Made by a program: the position numbers and the translations under genes. 64,000 nt of DNA, from NCBI RefSeq assembly GCF_947489365.1, contig NZ_CANLDB010000007.1, positions 151,068-215,067 of the forward strand, given 5' to 3'. The stretch comes from an uncultured Nocardioides sp. (GTDB lineage: Bacteria; Actinomycetota; Actinomycetes; Propionibacteriales; Nocardioidaceae). This document shows, in pieces, positions 18,613 through 27,081 of this stretch. The notes below the pieces were generated by a model. It worked only from the letters and a program-made list of their open reading frames with translations, searched no databases and had not been told where the DNA came from. Position 1 is the stretch's first letter. Every line of letters begins with the position of its first letter.

Positions 18613-18969
18613 GCCTCGGCTGGTCGAGCAGCACAAGGCTCCGGAGGTCGAGGTGCCCCGGGCCCTGGCGAGGGGCCACGAGACCCCGCGCGGCGGTCGG
18701 CGGTCGCTGTGACAGCGAGGTGGTCGAGCAGCACGCGAGCCCCCGGCGAGCGCGCGTCGTCGAGACCCGGCGAGCCGCCACGGCTGAGCGCGGCTTGTGC
18801 CGCGGATTCATCGCGCCATCACGGATCGATCCGCGGCACAGCGGTCTCGACGACGCGGACTCGCTGCGCTCGTCTGCTGCTCGACCACCTGAGGAGCCGA
18901 CGCGGACTCGCCGGCGCAAGTCAGCTGCTCGACCGCCTGTTCCGTCCCCGCTGGTCGCGGCTCCGTCGG
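18613..18969. repeat. 357-bp gap with two palindromic REP-type repeats
   Basis: The gap between the convergent nei and pobA genes holds no credible gene. At 18624-18690 there is half of the family whose reverse complement reads GGTCTCGTGG..CACCTCGACC. At 18718-18890 lies a nested palindrome: outer arms AGGTGGTCGAGCAGCA and GTCGTCGAGACC recur inverted on the other side, and the inner stem TGTGCCGCGGAT (18796-18807) pairs perfectly with ATCCGCGGCACA (18829-18840). TGGTCGAGCAGC / GTCGAGACC arms are typical of dispersed repeats in Nocardioides-like genomes. In RNA the element would act as a strong terminator for both genes. Confidence 0.8.
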
Positions 18970-20163
18970 TCAGCGGGCGCCGGGCCAGCCGGTGTAGGCC
19001 TCGGCGAGGTACGTCGACCCGGCCGTCGAGGAGCTGATCAGGGCCAGCTCGCCCTCCTGGCGCCGTACGTCGAAGGGGCTGGCGTCGGGGAGCGTGTGGA
19101 GCATGGTCGTCATCCAGTACGAGAAGTGCTGGGTCTTCCAGACCCGGGCCAGCGCGCGCTCGCTGTAGGTCTCCAGCGGGGCGGGGTCACCCTTCGCGAT
19201 GACGCGCTCGAGCTCCTCGGCCAGCACCCGGACGTCGGCGAGGGCGAGGTTGAGGCCCTTGGCGCCGGTGGGCGGCACGGTGTGGGCGGCGTCGCCGGCG
19301 AGCACGAGGCGGCCGTGGTGCATCGGCTCCTGCACGAAGCTGCGGAACGGCAGCACGCTGCGGGAGGTGATGGGGCCCTCCTTCAGGGTGTAGCCGTTGG
19401 CACCGAGCCGGCCCTGGAGCTCCGACCAGATGCGGTCGTCGGACCAGTCGTCGACGTCCTCGGAGGGGTCGCACTGGAAGTACATGCGCTGCAGGGTCTC
19501 GGTGCGCGAGCTGATGAGCGCGAACCCGGCCGGGGAGTGGTTGTAGATCAGCTCGGGCGCGGACGGCGGCGCCTCGGTCAGGATCCCGAACCAGGCGAAG
19601 GGATATTCGCGGAAGTACTGCTGCCGCGACGCCTCCGGCACCTGAGCACGGCAGTGGCTGCGGGAGCCGTCCGCCCCGACCACGACGTCGGCGACGAGCT
19701 CGACCGCGGTGCCGTCGGCGTCGGTGAACAGCACCCGCGGCGTGTCGCTCTCGATGTCGTGGACGCTCACGTCGCTGACCCCGAACCGGACGTCGCCGCC
19801 GTCGCGGGCGCGGGCGTCGGCGAGGTCGACGAACACGTCGGTCTGCGGGTAGAGCTGCGTCGAGGCGCCGACGAGGCCCTGGAAGTCGACGCGGTGGCTG
19901 ACCCCGCCGAAGGCCAGCTCGATGCCGTCGTGGCGGTAGCCGTCGCGCAGCACGCGGTCGGAGACCCCGGACTCGACGAGGACGTCGACGGACTCCTGCT
20001 CGAGGATCCCGGCGCGGTGGGTCTCCTCGATCTCCCGCCGCGTCCTCACCTCGAGCACGACGGACTCGATGCCGGCCCGGGCGAGGAGGTGGGTGAGCAG
20101 CAGCCCCGCGGGGCCGCCGCCGACCACGGCGACCTGGGTGCGAGTGCGTGTGGTGGGGGTCAC
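18970..20163 (-). CDS. pobA: 4-hydroxybenzoate 3-monooxygenase
   Basis: 397 residues, close to the 394 of Pseudomonas PobA. The FAD fingerprint VAVVGGGPAGLLLTHLLARAG is near residue 10, the EETHRAGILEQ block near 45, the DG motif VVVGADGSRS near 160, the characteristic REYPFAWFGILTEAPPSAPELIYNHSP and FALISSRTETLQRMYFQC near 190-230, and the second FAD motif LVLAGDAAHTVPPTGAKGLNLALADV near 285. It hydroxylates 4-hydroxybenzoate to protocatechuate with NADPH or NADH. No protocatechuate pathway genes are adjacent, so it stands alone here. Confidence 0.9.
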   Translation of the reverse strand: MTPTTRTRTQVAVVGGGPAGLLLTHLLARAGIESVVLEVRTRREIEETHRAGILEQESVDVLVESGVSDRVLRDGYRHDGIELAFGGVSHRVDFQGLVGASTQLYPQTDVFVDLADARARDGGDVRFGVSDVSVHDIESDTPRVLFTDADGTAVELVADVVVGADGSRSHCRAQVPEASRQQYFREYPFAWFGILTEAPPSAPELIYNHSPAGFALISSRTETLQRMYFQCDPSEDVDDWSDDRIWSELQGRLGANGYTLKEGPITSRSVLPFRSFVQEPMHHGRLVLAGDAAHTVPPTGAKGLNLALADVRVLAEELERVIAKGDPAPLETYSERALARVWKTQHFSYWMTTMLHTLPDASPFDVRRQEGELALISSSTAGSTYLAEAYTGWPGAR

Positions 20164-20206
20164 GGGACCACGGTGCCCCGCCGGCGGTCCGTCGTACGAG
20201 GGGGGG

Positions 20207-20223
20207 CTTCCGCTGGACGGAAG
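20207..20223. promoter_or_regulatory. 6-5-6 inverted repeat upstream of pobA
   Basis: CTTCCG-CTGGA-CGGAAG lies 44 bases upstream of the pobA start and could be the operator of a PobR-type (IclR or AraC family) activator encoded elsewhere. The site is short and is supported only by symmetry and location. Confidence 0.3.
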
Positions 20224-20317
20224 TCCGCCGACCGGCGTCGGTCACGGGCGGGCTGAGCCCGACCCCCGTGTCACGCGGAGTCGCCACTGCACACGGGCCC
20301 GGCGACCCGGCGGCTCG

Positions 20318-20785
20318 TCAGGACCGCGCGGCCAGCACCTGCTCGCGGAGGATGTCGGCGTGGCCGCTGTGGTGGGCCAGCTCGCGCAGCACCTGGAGCC
20401 GGAGCGCCCACACCGTGCGCGATCCCTTGCCGGTGACCTCGTCGTCCATCTCCAGGTCGGCGAGACGGCGGCGGGAGTCCTCGCCGGCGGCGCGGTAGGC
20501 CTCCTGCACCGACGCGATGGTGTCCTCCTTCCGGAGCGCGAAGGAGCGGGTCGGCGTCGACGCCACCCCGAGGTCCCTCAGCGCGGCGCCGGTGACGGCC
20601 TGGTCGAACCAGACGCGCTCGACGTACGTCACGTGCTTGACGAGTCCGAGCAGCGTCGTCGCCGAGGGCACCAGCCGTCGCCGTGCCTCCTCCTCGGTGA
20701 GCCCGTGGAGACTCGCCAGCAGGTGCGTGCGGTACTCGTCGAGGAGCTCGTCGAGCCGTCCTTCGAGGTCGTCGGTCCACGTCAT
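20318..20785 (-). CDS. DinB family protein
   Basis: 155 residues. The helix-bundle pattern MTWTDDLEGRLDELLDEYRTHLLASLHGLTEEEARRRLVPSATTLLGLVKHVTYVERVWF is that of the DinB/DUF664 family, with the metal-binding His residues expected at KHVTYVE and ELAHHSGHADILREQ. In actinobacteria these proteins are often mycothiol- or bacillithiol-dependent transferases, but most remain uncharacterised. A GAGGCT -10-like box stands 6 bases before the ATG. It is divergent from a quinone oxidoreductase-like gene 90 bases away. Confidence 0.88.
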   Translation of the reverse strand: MTWTDDLEGRLDELLDEYRTHLLASLHGLTEEEARRRLVPSATTLLGLVKHVTYVERVWFDQAVTGAALRDLGVASTPTRSFALRKEDTIASVQEAYRAAGEDSRRRLADLEMDDEVTGKGSRTVWALRLQVLRELAHHSGHADILREQVLAARS

Positions 20786-20875
20786 GCGTCCAGCCTCGCC
20801 CGACGGGCCCCGGATGCGCACGTCGTGTTGCCGGTGCGGCAACCCGGCTGACCGCCCCTCGGGTAGACCGGGGAC

Positions 20876-21817
20876 ATGCGAGCCATCGGAGTGACCGAGT
20901 ACGGCGGGCCCGAGGCCCTGCACGAGCTGGACGTCCCCGCGGAGGACCTCGGACCGCACCAGGTGCGCGTCCGGGTCGCCACGGCGGCGGTGAACCCGAC
21001 GGACACCGTCCTGCGGTCGGGGGCCCGCGCCGACGGTCCGACCGCCCCCTCCCCCGGTGCCGTGCCGGGCATGGACGTCGCGGGCACGGTCGTCGAGGTG
21101 GGTGACCGCGTCGAGGGCCTCGCCGAGGGCAACCGGGTGATGGGCGTTGTCGTCCCCGACGGACCGCACGGCGGCTACCGCGAGGACCTCGTCCTGTCCG
21201 CGCGGTCGGTGACGCCCGTCCCGGACTCGCTGTCCGACGCGGAGGCCGCGAGCCTGCCCATGAACGGGCTCACCGCGATGTTCGCGCTCGACCTGCTCGC
21301 GCTCGAGCCCGGTCAGGTCCTCGCCGTGACCGGAGCCGCCGGCGCGTTCGGCGGGTACGCCGTCCAGCTGGCCGTCGCCCGCGGCCTCCGGGTCGTCGCC
21401 GACGCGAAGGAGGGCGAGGAGGAGCTCGTGCGCGGTCTCGGCGCGGACGTGGTCGTCCCGCGGGGCGACGGGGTCGTCGACGCGGTGCTGGCCAAGTTCC
21501 CCGACGGCGTCGACGGCCTGGCCGACGGGTCCGTGCAGGACGCCGCGGTGCTCCCGATGGTGCGGGAGGGCGGGTCGGTGGCGACCGTCCGCGGGTGGGC
21601 CGGTGACGGGTCTCGTGGCCTGCGGGTGCACCCGGTCTGGGTGCGCGAGGTCCACGAGCGCCGCGACTGGCTGGACGAGCTGGTGCGCCTCGCCGTCACC
21701 GGCGAGCTGACCCCCCGCGTGGCCGACGTCGTCCCCGCGTCGCAGGCCGCCGACGCCCACCGCCGACTCGAGGCCGGTGGCGTGCGCGGGCGGCTCGTGC
21801 TGGACCTCAACGCCTGA
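20876..21817 (+). CDS. NADP-dependent quinone oxidoreductase-like (zinc-free MDR) protein
   Basis: 313 residues. The N-terminal GroES-like domain reads MRAIGVTEYGGPEALHELDVPAEDLGPHQVRVRVATAAVNPTDTVLRSG, and the Rossmann part has LAVTGAAGAFGGYAVQLAVARGLRVVADA (NADP loop, about residue 150). No zinc ligands are present, so it belongs to the quinone oxidoreductase group of medium-chain reductases. It ends RRLEAGGVRGRLVLDLNA, standard for the family. Substrate unknown; quinones or enones are typical. Confidence 0.9.
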   Translation: MRAIGVTEYGGPEALHELDVPAEDLGPHQVRVRVATAAVNPTDTVLRSGARADGPTAPSPGAVPGMDVAGTVVEVGDRVEGLAEGNRVMGVVVPDGPHGGYREDLVLSARSVTPVPDSLSDAEAASLPMNGLTAMFALDLLALEPGQVLAVTGAAGAFGGYAVQLAVARGLRVVADAKEGEEELVRGLGADVVVPRGDGVVDAVLAKFPDGVDGLADGSVQDAAVLPMVREGGSVATVRGWAGDGSRGLRVHPVWVREVHERRDWLDELVRLAVTGELTPRVADVVPASQAADAHRRLEAGGVRGRLVLDLNA

Positions 21818-21954
21818 ACCAGCACCCCGGCGCCTGCTCTGCTGTGGCGGACGACGGGACCAAGGGCGCCGAACCGGTCGCGACAGGCCCGATCGCCGGC
21901 CTTCGTCCCGTTCTCCCCGACAGAACCGCGCCCGCGGGACGGAGGATGGTTCGT

Positions 21955-22004
21955 CACCGGGTTTCGAGGTTCCTCGCTGGCGCTCGTCACACCTCAACCA
22001 CCGA
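21955..22004. repeat. REP-type half element at the end of the ROK gene
   Basis: The stretch reading GGGTTTCGAGGTTCCTCGC, then GGCGCTCG and CACCTCAACCACCGAG, matches one arm of the palindromic family at 26.4-26.7 kb (GGGTCTCGTGGCTCCTCGC ... CACCTCGACCACCGAG). Its last bases form the stop codon and final codons of the ROK gene, so an insertion here has probably replaced the original C-terminal codons. The other 130 bases between 21818 and 21954 show no gene. Confidence 0.6.
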
Positions 22005-23172
22005 GGACGACGTCCACGTGGGCAGGGTCGAGCGCGAGCTCGACGACGGCCGTGGCGGCGCCCTTGAGGGCGGCGTCGTCGCCGTAGCGGGCCGCCTCCA
22101 GGCGGACGTGCCGGCTCGCGGCGGGGACGGCGGCGCGGTAGAGGCCCTCGCGCAGGCCCGCGACGAGGTGGTCACCGCCGTCGGCGAGGTAGCCCCAGAC
22201 GACCACGACGTCCGGGTTCAGCAGGTTCACGGCCCCGGCGAGCACCTCGCCGATCCGGCGGCCGGCCTCGCGGACGGCGTGGATGGCCTCGACGTCGCCC
22301 CCGGCCGCGAGCGCCGCCACCTGCCGTGCCGAGGCCACCTCGTGGCCGGCGGCGGCGAGGTCACGGGCGAGGGCACCCCCGCTGGCGACCGCGTTGAGGC
22401 ACCCGGCGTTGCCGCACACGCAGGGGGCGTCCGCGCCCGCGACGGCCGTGTGGCCGATCTCGCCCGCGATGCCGCTGCCGCCCCCCACACTGCGGCCGTC
22501 GACCACCACGCCGCACTCGACGACGGTGCCGACCTTCAGGCCGAGCAGGACGGACGCGCCGGGGTGGAAGCTCCGCTGCTCGGCACTCGCGAGCAGGCTG
22601 ACGGCGCGGTCGACGCAGATCGGGACGTCCCAGGTCTCCGCCAGCAGCGCACGGACGCCGTACGGCGACCAGGCGGCGGGCGCCGTCGTGCCCCCGGGGG
22701 CGGACTCGAGCTCGATGCGCCCCGGCAGGCCGACGCCGACCCCGGCGACGTCGTCGCGGGTGCGTCCGGTGGCGAGCAGGGAGTCGTCGAAGAGCCGCTG
22801 CACGTGGTCCACCAGCGCCCGCGGCCCCTCCCCGACGGCGACGTCCGCGGTGACGGTGTGCAGGATCCCGCCGGCCAGGTCGGTGACACCGACGCGCATC
22901 CCGCTCATGCCGACCTGCGCGACGAGGGCGACCCGTGCCGTGGGGTCGAAGCGGAACACCGACGCCGGGCGACCGCGGCCCTGGGCGGGGGCGAGCTCAG
23001 CGCTCACCAGCCCACGGCCGACCAGGAGGTCGACCCGCTCGGAGACCGTCGAGCGCGCGAGACCCATGGCCGCCGCGAGCTCGGCGATGGTCGTGGCGGA
23101 GCCGTTGCGGATCAGCGCGAGGGTCTCCCCGGCGCGCGAGGTACGGCCGACGAGGTCGGAGGTGAGGCTCAC
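21994..23172 (-). CDS. ROK family transcriptional regulator
   Basis: 392 residues. An N-terminal winged helix (about 10-75: RAGETLALIRNGSATTIAELAAAMGLARSTVSERVDLLVGRGLV) precedes the ROK kinase-like domain, with VGVGLPGRIELESA, VLLGLKVGTVVECGVVVDGRSVGG, the GEIGHTAV motif and the zinc-binding CVCGNAGCLNAVAS (three Cys plus His). It is a NagC/XylR-type repressor that senses a sugar or sugar phosphate. Divergent from the ABC sugar-binding protein gene, it should control the 23.3-35.9 kb operon. Its last codons coincide with a REP-type repeat. Confidence 0.93.
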   Translation of the reverse strand: MSLTSDLVGRTSRAGETLALIRNGSATTIAELAAAMGLARSTVSERVDLLVGRGLVSAELAPAQGRGRPASVFRFDPTARVALVAQVGMSGMRVGVTDLAGGILHTVTADVAVGEGPRALVDHVQRLFDDSLLATGRTRDDVAGVGVGLPGRIELESAPGGTTAPAAWSPYGVRALLAETWDVPICVDRAVSLLASAEQRSFHPGASVLLGLKVGTVVECGVVVDGRSVGGGSGIAGEIGHTAVAGADAPCVCGNAGCLNAVASGGALARDLAAAGHEVASARQVAALAAGGDVEAIHAVREAGRRIGEVLAGAVNLLNPDVVVVWGYLADGGDHLVAGLREGLYRAAVPAASRHVRLEAARYGDDAALKGAATAVVELALDPAHVDVVLGG

Positions 23173-23238
23173 GCGGGCTCCTCGGGACGGCGATCAGGGT
23201 GCCAGGAATTTGGGTGTTGACCGATCGTAAGACGGTCG

Positions 23239-23267
23239 TTGACAGTACGTAACAGCACAATTACGTT
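23239..23267 (+). promoter_or_regulatory. Promoter of ABC/catabolic operon with overlapping ROK operator
   Basis: TTGACA (23239-23244) and TACGTT (23262-23267) are separated by 17 bases and form a good sigma-70-like promoter. Inside it lies the inverted repeat ACGTAA-N8-TTACGT (23247-23266), in an unusually A/T-rich patch between the divergent ROK gene and the solute-binding protein gene. An operator covering the spacer and -10 box fits repression by ROK. Confidence 0.6.
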
Positions 23268-23308
23268 GCTCGTCAACATATACCGATCGAGTCCAGTTTG
23301 GGGTCCCC

Positions 23309-24568
23309 ATGCGCGTCCGACGACTGTCGATGACCGGCGCCCTCGCCGTCACCGCCTCCCTGGTCCTGGCCTCCTGCGGGGGCGGCTCCGACTCCGAGGA
23401 GTCGAGCAGCGGCCCGCAGACGCTGACGATCTGGCACTACTACACCGCCGACGGCCAGATCGCCGCCCTCGAGCGGCAGAACGAGCTCTTCGCCGAGGCC
23501 AACCCGGACGTCGAGTTCGAGGTCGTCCAGATCCCCTTCGAGCAGCTGCCCACCCGGCTGCTCTCCACCGCCACCACGCAGGACGGACCCGACATCGTCC
23601 TCGACAACGTCGTCGTCGACTTCCCCGCGCTCGCGGGCTCCGGCGTGCTGACGGACCTCACGCCGTACTGGGAGGACTACGCCGACGCCGAGGAGGTCTC
23701 CGACTCCTCGGTGTGGCGCCTCGACGACGAGGTCTACAACGTCATGTCGTACACGAACCTGCTCGGCCTCTACTACAACGCCGACATCCTCGACGAGCTC
23801 GGCATCGAGCCGCCGCAGACCGTCGACGAGTTCCAGGCCGCGCTCGAGCAGGTGGCCGACGACGGCCAGTACACGCCGCTGACGATGGCCGGCGCCCCGA
23901 CCGTGGAGGGCGCGTGGATGTACTTCCCGCTGCTGCTCGGCGAGGGCGTCGACTACTGCAACCTCGACCAGGACTCGCTCGAGGGCGCCCTGGGCCGGCT
24001 GCAGGGGTGGTCCGAGGACGGGATCCTGCCCCGCGAGGCCGCGAACTGGGACCAGACCGACGCGTGGACGCAGTTCGCCTCCGGCGACGCCGCCTTCGGC
24101 ATCAACGGCAACTGGAACCTCGGCGCTGCCCCCGACCTGCCGTTCGAGCTCGGCTCGACGCAGTTCCCCGCCGGCAGCGAGGGCAGCCGGGTCTTCCCCG
24201 GCGGCGAGGGCCTCGGCATCGGCGCCTTCGCCGACGACCCCGACCTGGCGTGGCAGTACATCGAGGACGCCTGGCTCTCCCCCGAGGCCGGCCTGATCAA
24301 CTTCGAGGACTCCGGCCAGATCCCGACCCGCGCGGACGTCGCCTCGCAGCCCGAGGTCGCGGACGACGAGCTGGTCGCCCCGTTCGTCGAGGCCGCGAGC
24401 AACACCGCGTCGTGGCCGCTGAACGAGGAGACCGCGCAGATGCAGACCGTCATCGGCCAGGTCGGCAGCTCGGTCATCTCCGGTGAGACGGAGGCCGCCG
24501 AGGCCGCCGAGCGCGGCGTCACCGGCGTCGAGGAGGCCAAGGAAGAGGGCGGCGGGGGCTGCGAGTGA
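23309..24568 (+). CDS. ABC sugar transporter, solute-binding lipoprotein
   Basis: 419 residues. A lipoprotein signal peptide (basic MRVRR, hydrophobic stretch, lipobox LASC with lipid-carrying Cys 23) is followed by a Gly/Ser/Glu linker and a family 1 extracellular-solute-binding domain (LTIWHYYTADGQIAALERQNELFAEANPDVEFEVVQIPF, FGINGNWNLGAAPD, AWQYIEDAWLSPEA). It captures an oligosaccharide-like ligand outside the membrane for the two permeases downstream. Its stop overlaps the next start (GTGA). Confidence 0.93.
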   Translation: MRVRRLSMTGALAVTASLVLASCGGGSDSEESSSGPQTLTIWHYYTADGQIAALERQNELFAEANPDVEFEVVQIPFEQLPTRLLSTATTQDGPDIVLDNVVVDFPALAGSGVLTDLTPYWEDYADAEEVSDSSVWRLDDEVYNVMSYTNLLGLYYNADILDELGIEPPQTVDEFQAALEQVADDGQYTPLTMAGAPTVEGAWMYFPLLLGEGVDYCNLDQDSLEGALGRLQGWSEDGILPREAANWDQTDAWTQFASGDAAFGINGNWNLGAAPDLPFELGSTQFPAGSEGSRVFPGGEGLGIGAFADDPDLAWQYIEDAWLSPEAGLINFEDSGQIPTRADVASQPEVADDELVAPFVEAASNTASWPLNEETAQMQTVIGQVGSSVISGETEAAEAAERGVTGVEEAKEEGGGGCE

Positions 24569-25527
24569 CCTCAGCCGCGAGCACCACCGACTCCGCCGGG
24601 GGCCCCTCCCCGGTGGTGGCGAAGGGGCCGGTGCCGGAGGGTCCGGGGGGATCCCGGCGCCGGCTCCCTCGGCCACGGCTGGCGGCGTACCTGCTGCCGG
24701 CCGTGGTGGTCTGCGCGGCCCTCGGGGTCTACCCGATCGTGCAGATGGTGCGGATGTCGGTCAGCGACGTCGGCCCCGCCACCCTCATCGCGGACTGGGA
24801 GTTCCTCGGCGCCGAGAACTTCCGCGAGGTGCTCGACTCCGACACCTTCTGGCCCGCCGTGAAGGCCACCCTGGTCTTCACCGGCGTCCTGCTCGTGGTC
24901 GACCTCGTCATCGGGTACGTCGCCGCCGCGGTGCTGGCGCGCCCCAGCCGGCTCACCAGCGCGGTGCTGTCGCTCATGGTGTTCGTGTGGGCGCTGCCGC
25001 CGCTGGTCTCCGGCAGCGTGTGGAAGTTCCTGCTCGCCGGTGACGGCCTGGTGAACTCGACCCTCGAGCTCGTCGGGCTGCCCGCCGTCGACTGGCTCAG
25101 CGACCCCGACCTCGCGCTGTGGTCGGTGAGCCTGGTCGCCGCGTGGGCGAGCCTGCCGTTCGCGATCCTCATCATCCGCGGCGGGATGCTCGCCATCCCG
25201 AAGGAGGTCCTCGAGGCCGCCTCCCTCGACGGCGCCGGCCCGGTGCGGCAGGCCGTCAGCGTGACCATCCCGCTGCTGCGCCCGACGCTCGCGGTCCTCA
25301 CGATCCTGGTGGTCCTCTACGCCTTCCGCAGCTTCGACTTCGTCTACGTGATGACCTCCGGCGGCCCCGGCACGGTGACGACGACCCTGCCGTTCCTGGC
25401 CTACCAGGAGGCGTTCCGCACCTACTCCTTCGGCATCGGCGCCGCCATCGCCTCGATGCTGATGGTGGTCATCGCCCTGCTCGCCGTCCCCTACGCGTGG
25501 GGCGTGCGCAAGGAGGAGAGCGCATGA
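24565..25527 (+). CDS. ABC sugar transporter permease, MalF-type
   Basis: 320 residues. A proline/glycine-rich cytoplasmic N-tail (about 1-40) is followed by six predicted transmembrane segments. The EAA loop that contacts the ATPase reads EVLEAASLDGAGPVRQAVSVTIPLLRP (about residues 213-239), the standard MalF/UgpA motif. GTG start overlapping the binding-protein stop by four bases. It forms the membrane channel with the next gene product. Confidence 0.93.
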   Translation: MTSAASTTDSAGGPSPVVAKGPVPEGPGGSRRRLPRPRLAAYLLPAVVVCAALGVYPIVQMVRMSVSDVGPATLIADWEFLGAENFREVLDSDTFWPAVKATLVFTGVLLVVDLVIGYVAAAVLARPSRLTSAVLSLMVFVWALPPLVSGSVWKFLLAGDGLVNSTLELVGLPAVDWLSDPDLALWSVSLVAAWASLPFAILIIRGGMLAIPKEVLEAASLDGAGPVRQAVSVTIPLLRPTLAVLTILVVLYAFRSFDFVYVMTSGGPGTVTTTLPFLAYQEAFRTYSFGIGAAIASMLMVVIALLAVPYAWGVRKEESA

Positions 25528-26384
25528 GCGCCCGGACCGCCACCCGCCCCGCCCTGCGCCGGACGCAGCGCCGGCCGCGCCTCGGCACGCTCGCGGCGCT
25601 CCTGCTCGGTGTCGTCTACCTCGTGCCGCTGCTGTGGATCGTGCTGACGGCGCTGAAGTCCGACGAGGTCATCGCCTCGCAGCCGAACGCGATCCTGTTC
25701 ACCCCGTCGCTGTCGACGTTCTCCGACATCCTCGAGGTCGCCTCGACCTCGGTGTGGACGTCGTTCCGGGTCGCCGCCGCGGTGACGGTGCTGGTGCTCG
25801 TGGTGGCCGTCCCGGCGGCGTACGCCCTCGGCCGGCGGACGGGCCCCGTGTGGGCGAAGGTCGTCGCGTGGGTGCTCGCCGGGTTCCTCGTGCTGCAGAT
25901 GGTGCCGCAGCCGATGGCGGTGATCCCGCTGTACGGGATCCTCGCCGAGTGGCAGCTCGTCAACGACGTGTGGGGCCTCGTGCTCGCCGACGTCGCGCTG
26001 CTGGCGCCGTTCGCGGTGCTGCTGATGCGGCCGTTCGTGCTGGGCATCCCCACCGAGCTGTACGAGGCCGCGCAGATGGACGGCGCCTCCGGGTTCCGGA
26101 CCTTCCGCTCGGTGGTGCTGCCGATGCTGCCCAACGGCATCGCCACCGTCGGCGCGATCGTCTTCATCATCACGTGGGGCGAGTTCATCTACGCCACCAC
26201 GCTGCTCACCGACCCCGCGCAGCTGCCGGTCTCGGGGCTGCTGGCGCAGCAGACCTCGCTGTACGCGACGAGCTGGAACCGGCTGATGGGTCTCGCGCTG
26301 CTGACGTCGATACCGCTGCTCGTCGTCTTCCTCGTCGCCAAGCGGCGCCTCGTCGAGGGCCTGTCGGTGGGGGCGGTCAAGTGA
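25524..26384 (+). CDS. ABC sugar transporter permease, MalG-type
   Basis: 286 residues, six predicted membrane helices. The EAA loop is ELYEAAQMDGASGFRTFRSVVLPMLP (about residues 178-203). The final hydrophobic helix is followed by KRRLVEGLSVGAVK, the standard carboxyl end of MalG-type permeases. The ATG overlaps the previous stop (ATGA). The cognate ATPase is encoded about 5.5 kb downstream, after five enzyme genes, rather than next to the permeases. Confidence 0.93.
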   Translation: MSARTATRPALRRTQRRPRLGTLAALLLGVVYLVPLLWIVLTALKSDEVIASQPNAILFTPSLSTFSDILEVASTSVWTSFRVAAAVTVLVLVVAVPAAYALGRRTGPVWAKVVAWVLAGFLVLQMVPQPMAVIPLYGILAEWQLVNDVWGLVLADVALLAPFAVLLMRPFVLGIPTELYEAAQMDGASGFRTFRSVVLPMLPNGIATVGAIVFIITWGEFIYATTLLTDPAQLPVSGLLAQQTSLYATSWNRLMGLALLTSIPLLVVFLVAKRRLVEGLSVGAVK

Positions 26385-26757
26385 GCCCACGGACCCGGAG
26401 GTCGAGGTGCGAGGCCGGCCGCGTCCGAGCCACGAGACCCCGCGACCGGACCCGGGACCCCTCACCGGGTCTCGTGGCTCCTCGCCAGGGCTCGGAGCAC
26501 CTCGACCACCGAGGGCGGACCGGAGGTCGAGGTGCGAGGCCGGACCGGAGGTCGAGGTGCGAGGCCGGCCACGGCCGAGCCACGAGACCCCGCGACCGGA
26601 CCCGGGACCCCTCACCGGGTCTCGTGGCTCCTCGCCAGGGCTCGGAGCACCTCGACCACCGAGGGCGGACCGGAGGTCGAGGTGCGGGGCCGGCCATGGC
26701 CGAGCCACGAGACCACCGACAGCGACACCCCGACCACCGCGGAACGAAGGAGATGAC
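26385..26757. repeat. 150-bp tandem palindromic repeat inside the operon (about 2.5 copies)
   Basis: Two near-identical copies (26396-26513 and 26546-26663) repeat with a period of exactly 150 bases, followed by a third half copy (26671-26714). Each unit is itself palindromic: CGGAGGTCGAGGTGC ... GCCACGAGACCC on the left pairs with GGGTCTCGTGGC ... GCACCTCGACC on the right. No reading frame here has coding character. The repeat separates the permease genes from the enzyme genes of one operon and would fold into strong hairpins in the mRNA. The copies differ only at a few bases, so duplication is recent. Confidence 0.85.
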
Positions 26758-27081
26758 GTGCACCGCATGACGATCCTGTACGGGCGGCCCGACGACCCGG
26801 CGGAGTTCGACCGGTACTACCGGGAGGTCCACCTGCCCATCGCGGAGAAGATGCGGGGGCTGACCGGGTGGAACCTGACGTGGACCGACGACCAGGTCGG
26901 GGACTCCCCCGCGATCGGCGGGCCCGTCCACCTCGTCGTCGACCTGCTCGCCGAGAGCGCGGAGGCGATGGACGCGATCCTCGCCTCCCCCGAGGGGCAG
27001 GCGGCGTCGGCCGACGTGCCGAACTTCGCCACCGGCGGCGCCGTCTTCCTCCGCGGCACCCAGGAGCAGGTCGACGTATGA
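26758..27081 (+). CDS. EthD family (dimeric alpha-beta barrel) protein
   Basis: 107 residues. It reads ILYGRPDDPAEFDRYYREVHLPIAEKMRGLTGWNLTW ... HLVVDLLAESAEAMDAILASPEGQAASADVPNFATGGAVFLRG, the EthD/ferredoxin-like dimeric barrel pattern with the conserved FDRYYxEVHLPIA block. GTG 26758 is chosen as start because GAAGGAG sits 5 bases upstream; ATG 26767 is the alternative. Family members act as small isomerases or decarboxylase-like helpers, or have no known role. Its stop overlaps the following Gfo gene (ATGA). Confidence 0.85.
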   Translation: MHRMTILYGRPDDPAEFDRYYREVHLPIAEKMRGLTGWNLTWTDDQVGDSPAIGGPVHLVVDLLAESAEAMDAILASPEGQAASADVPNFATGGAVFLRGTQEQVDV

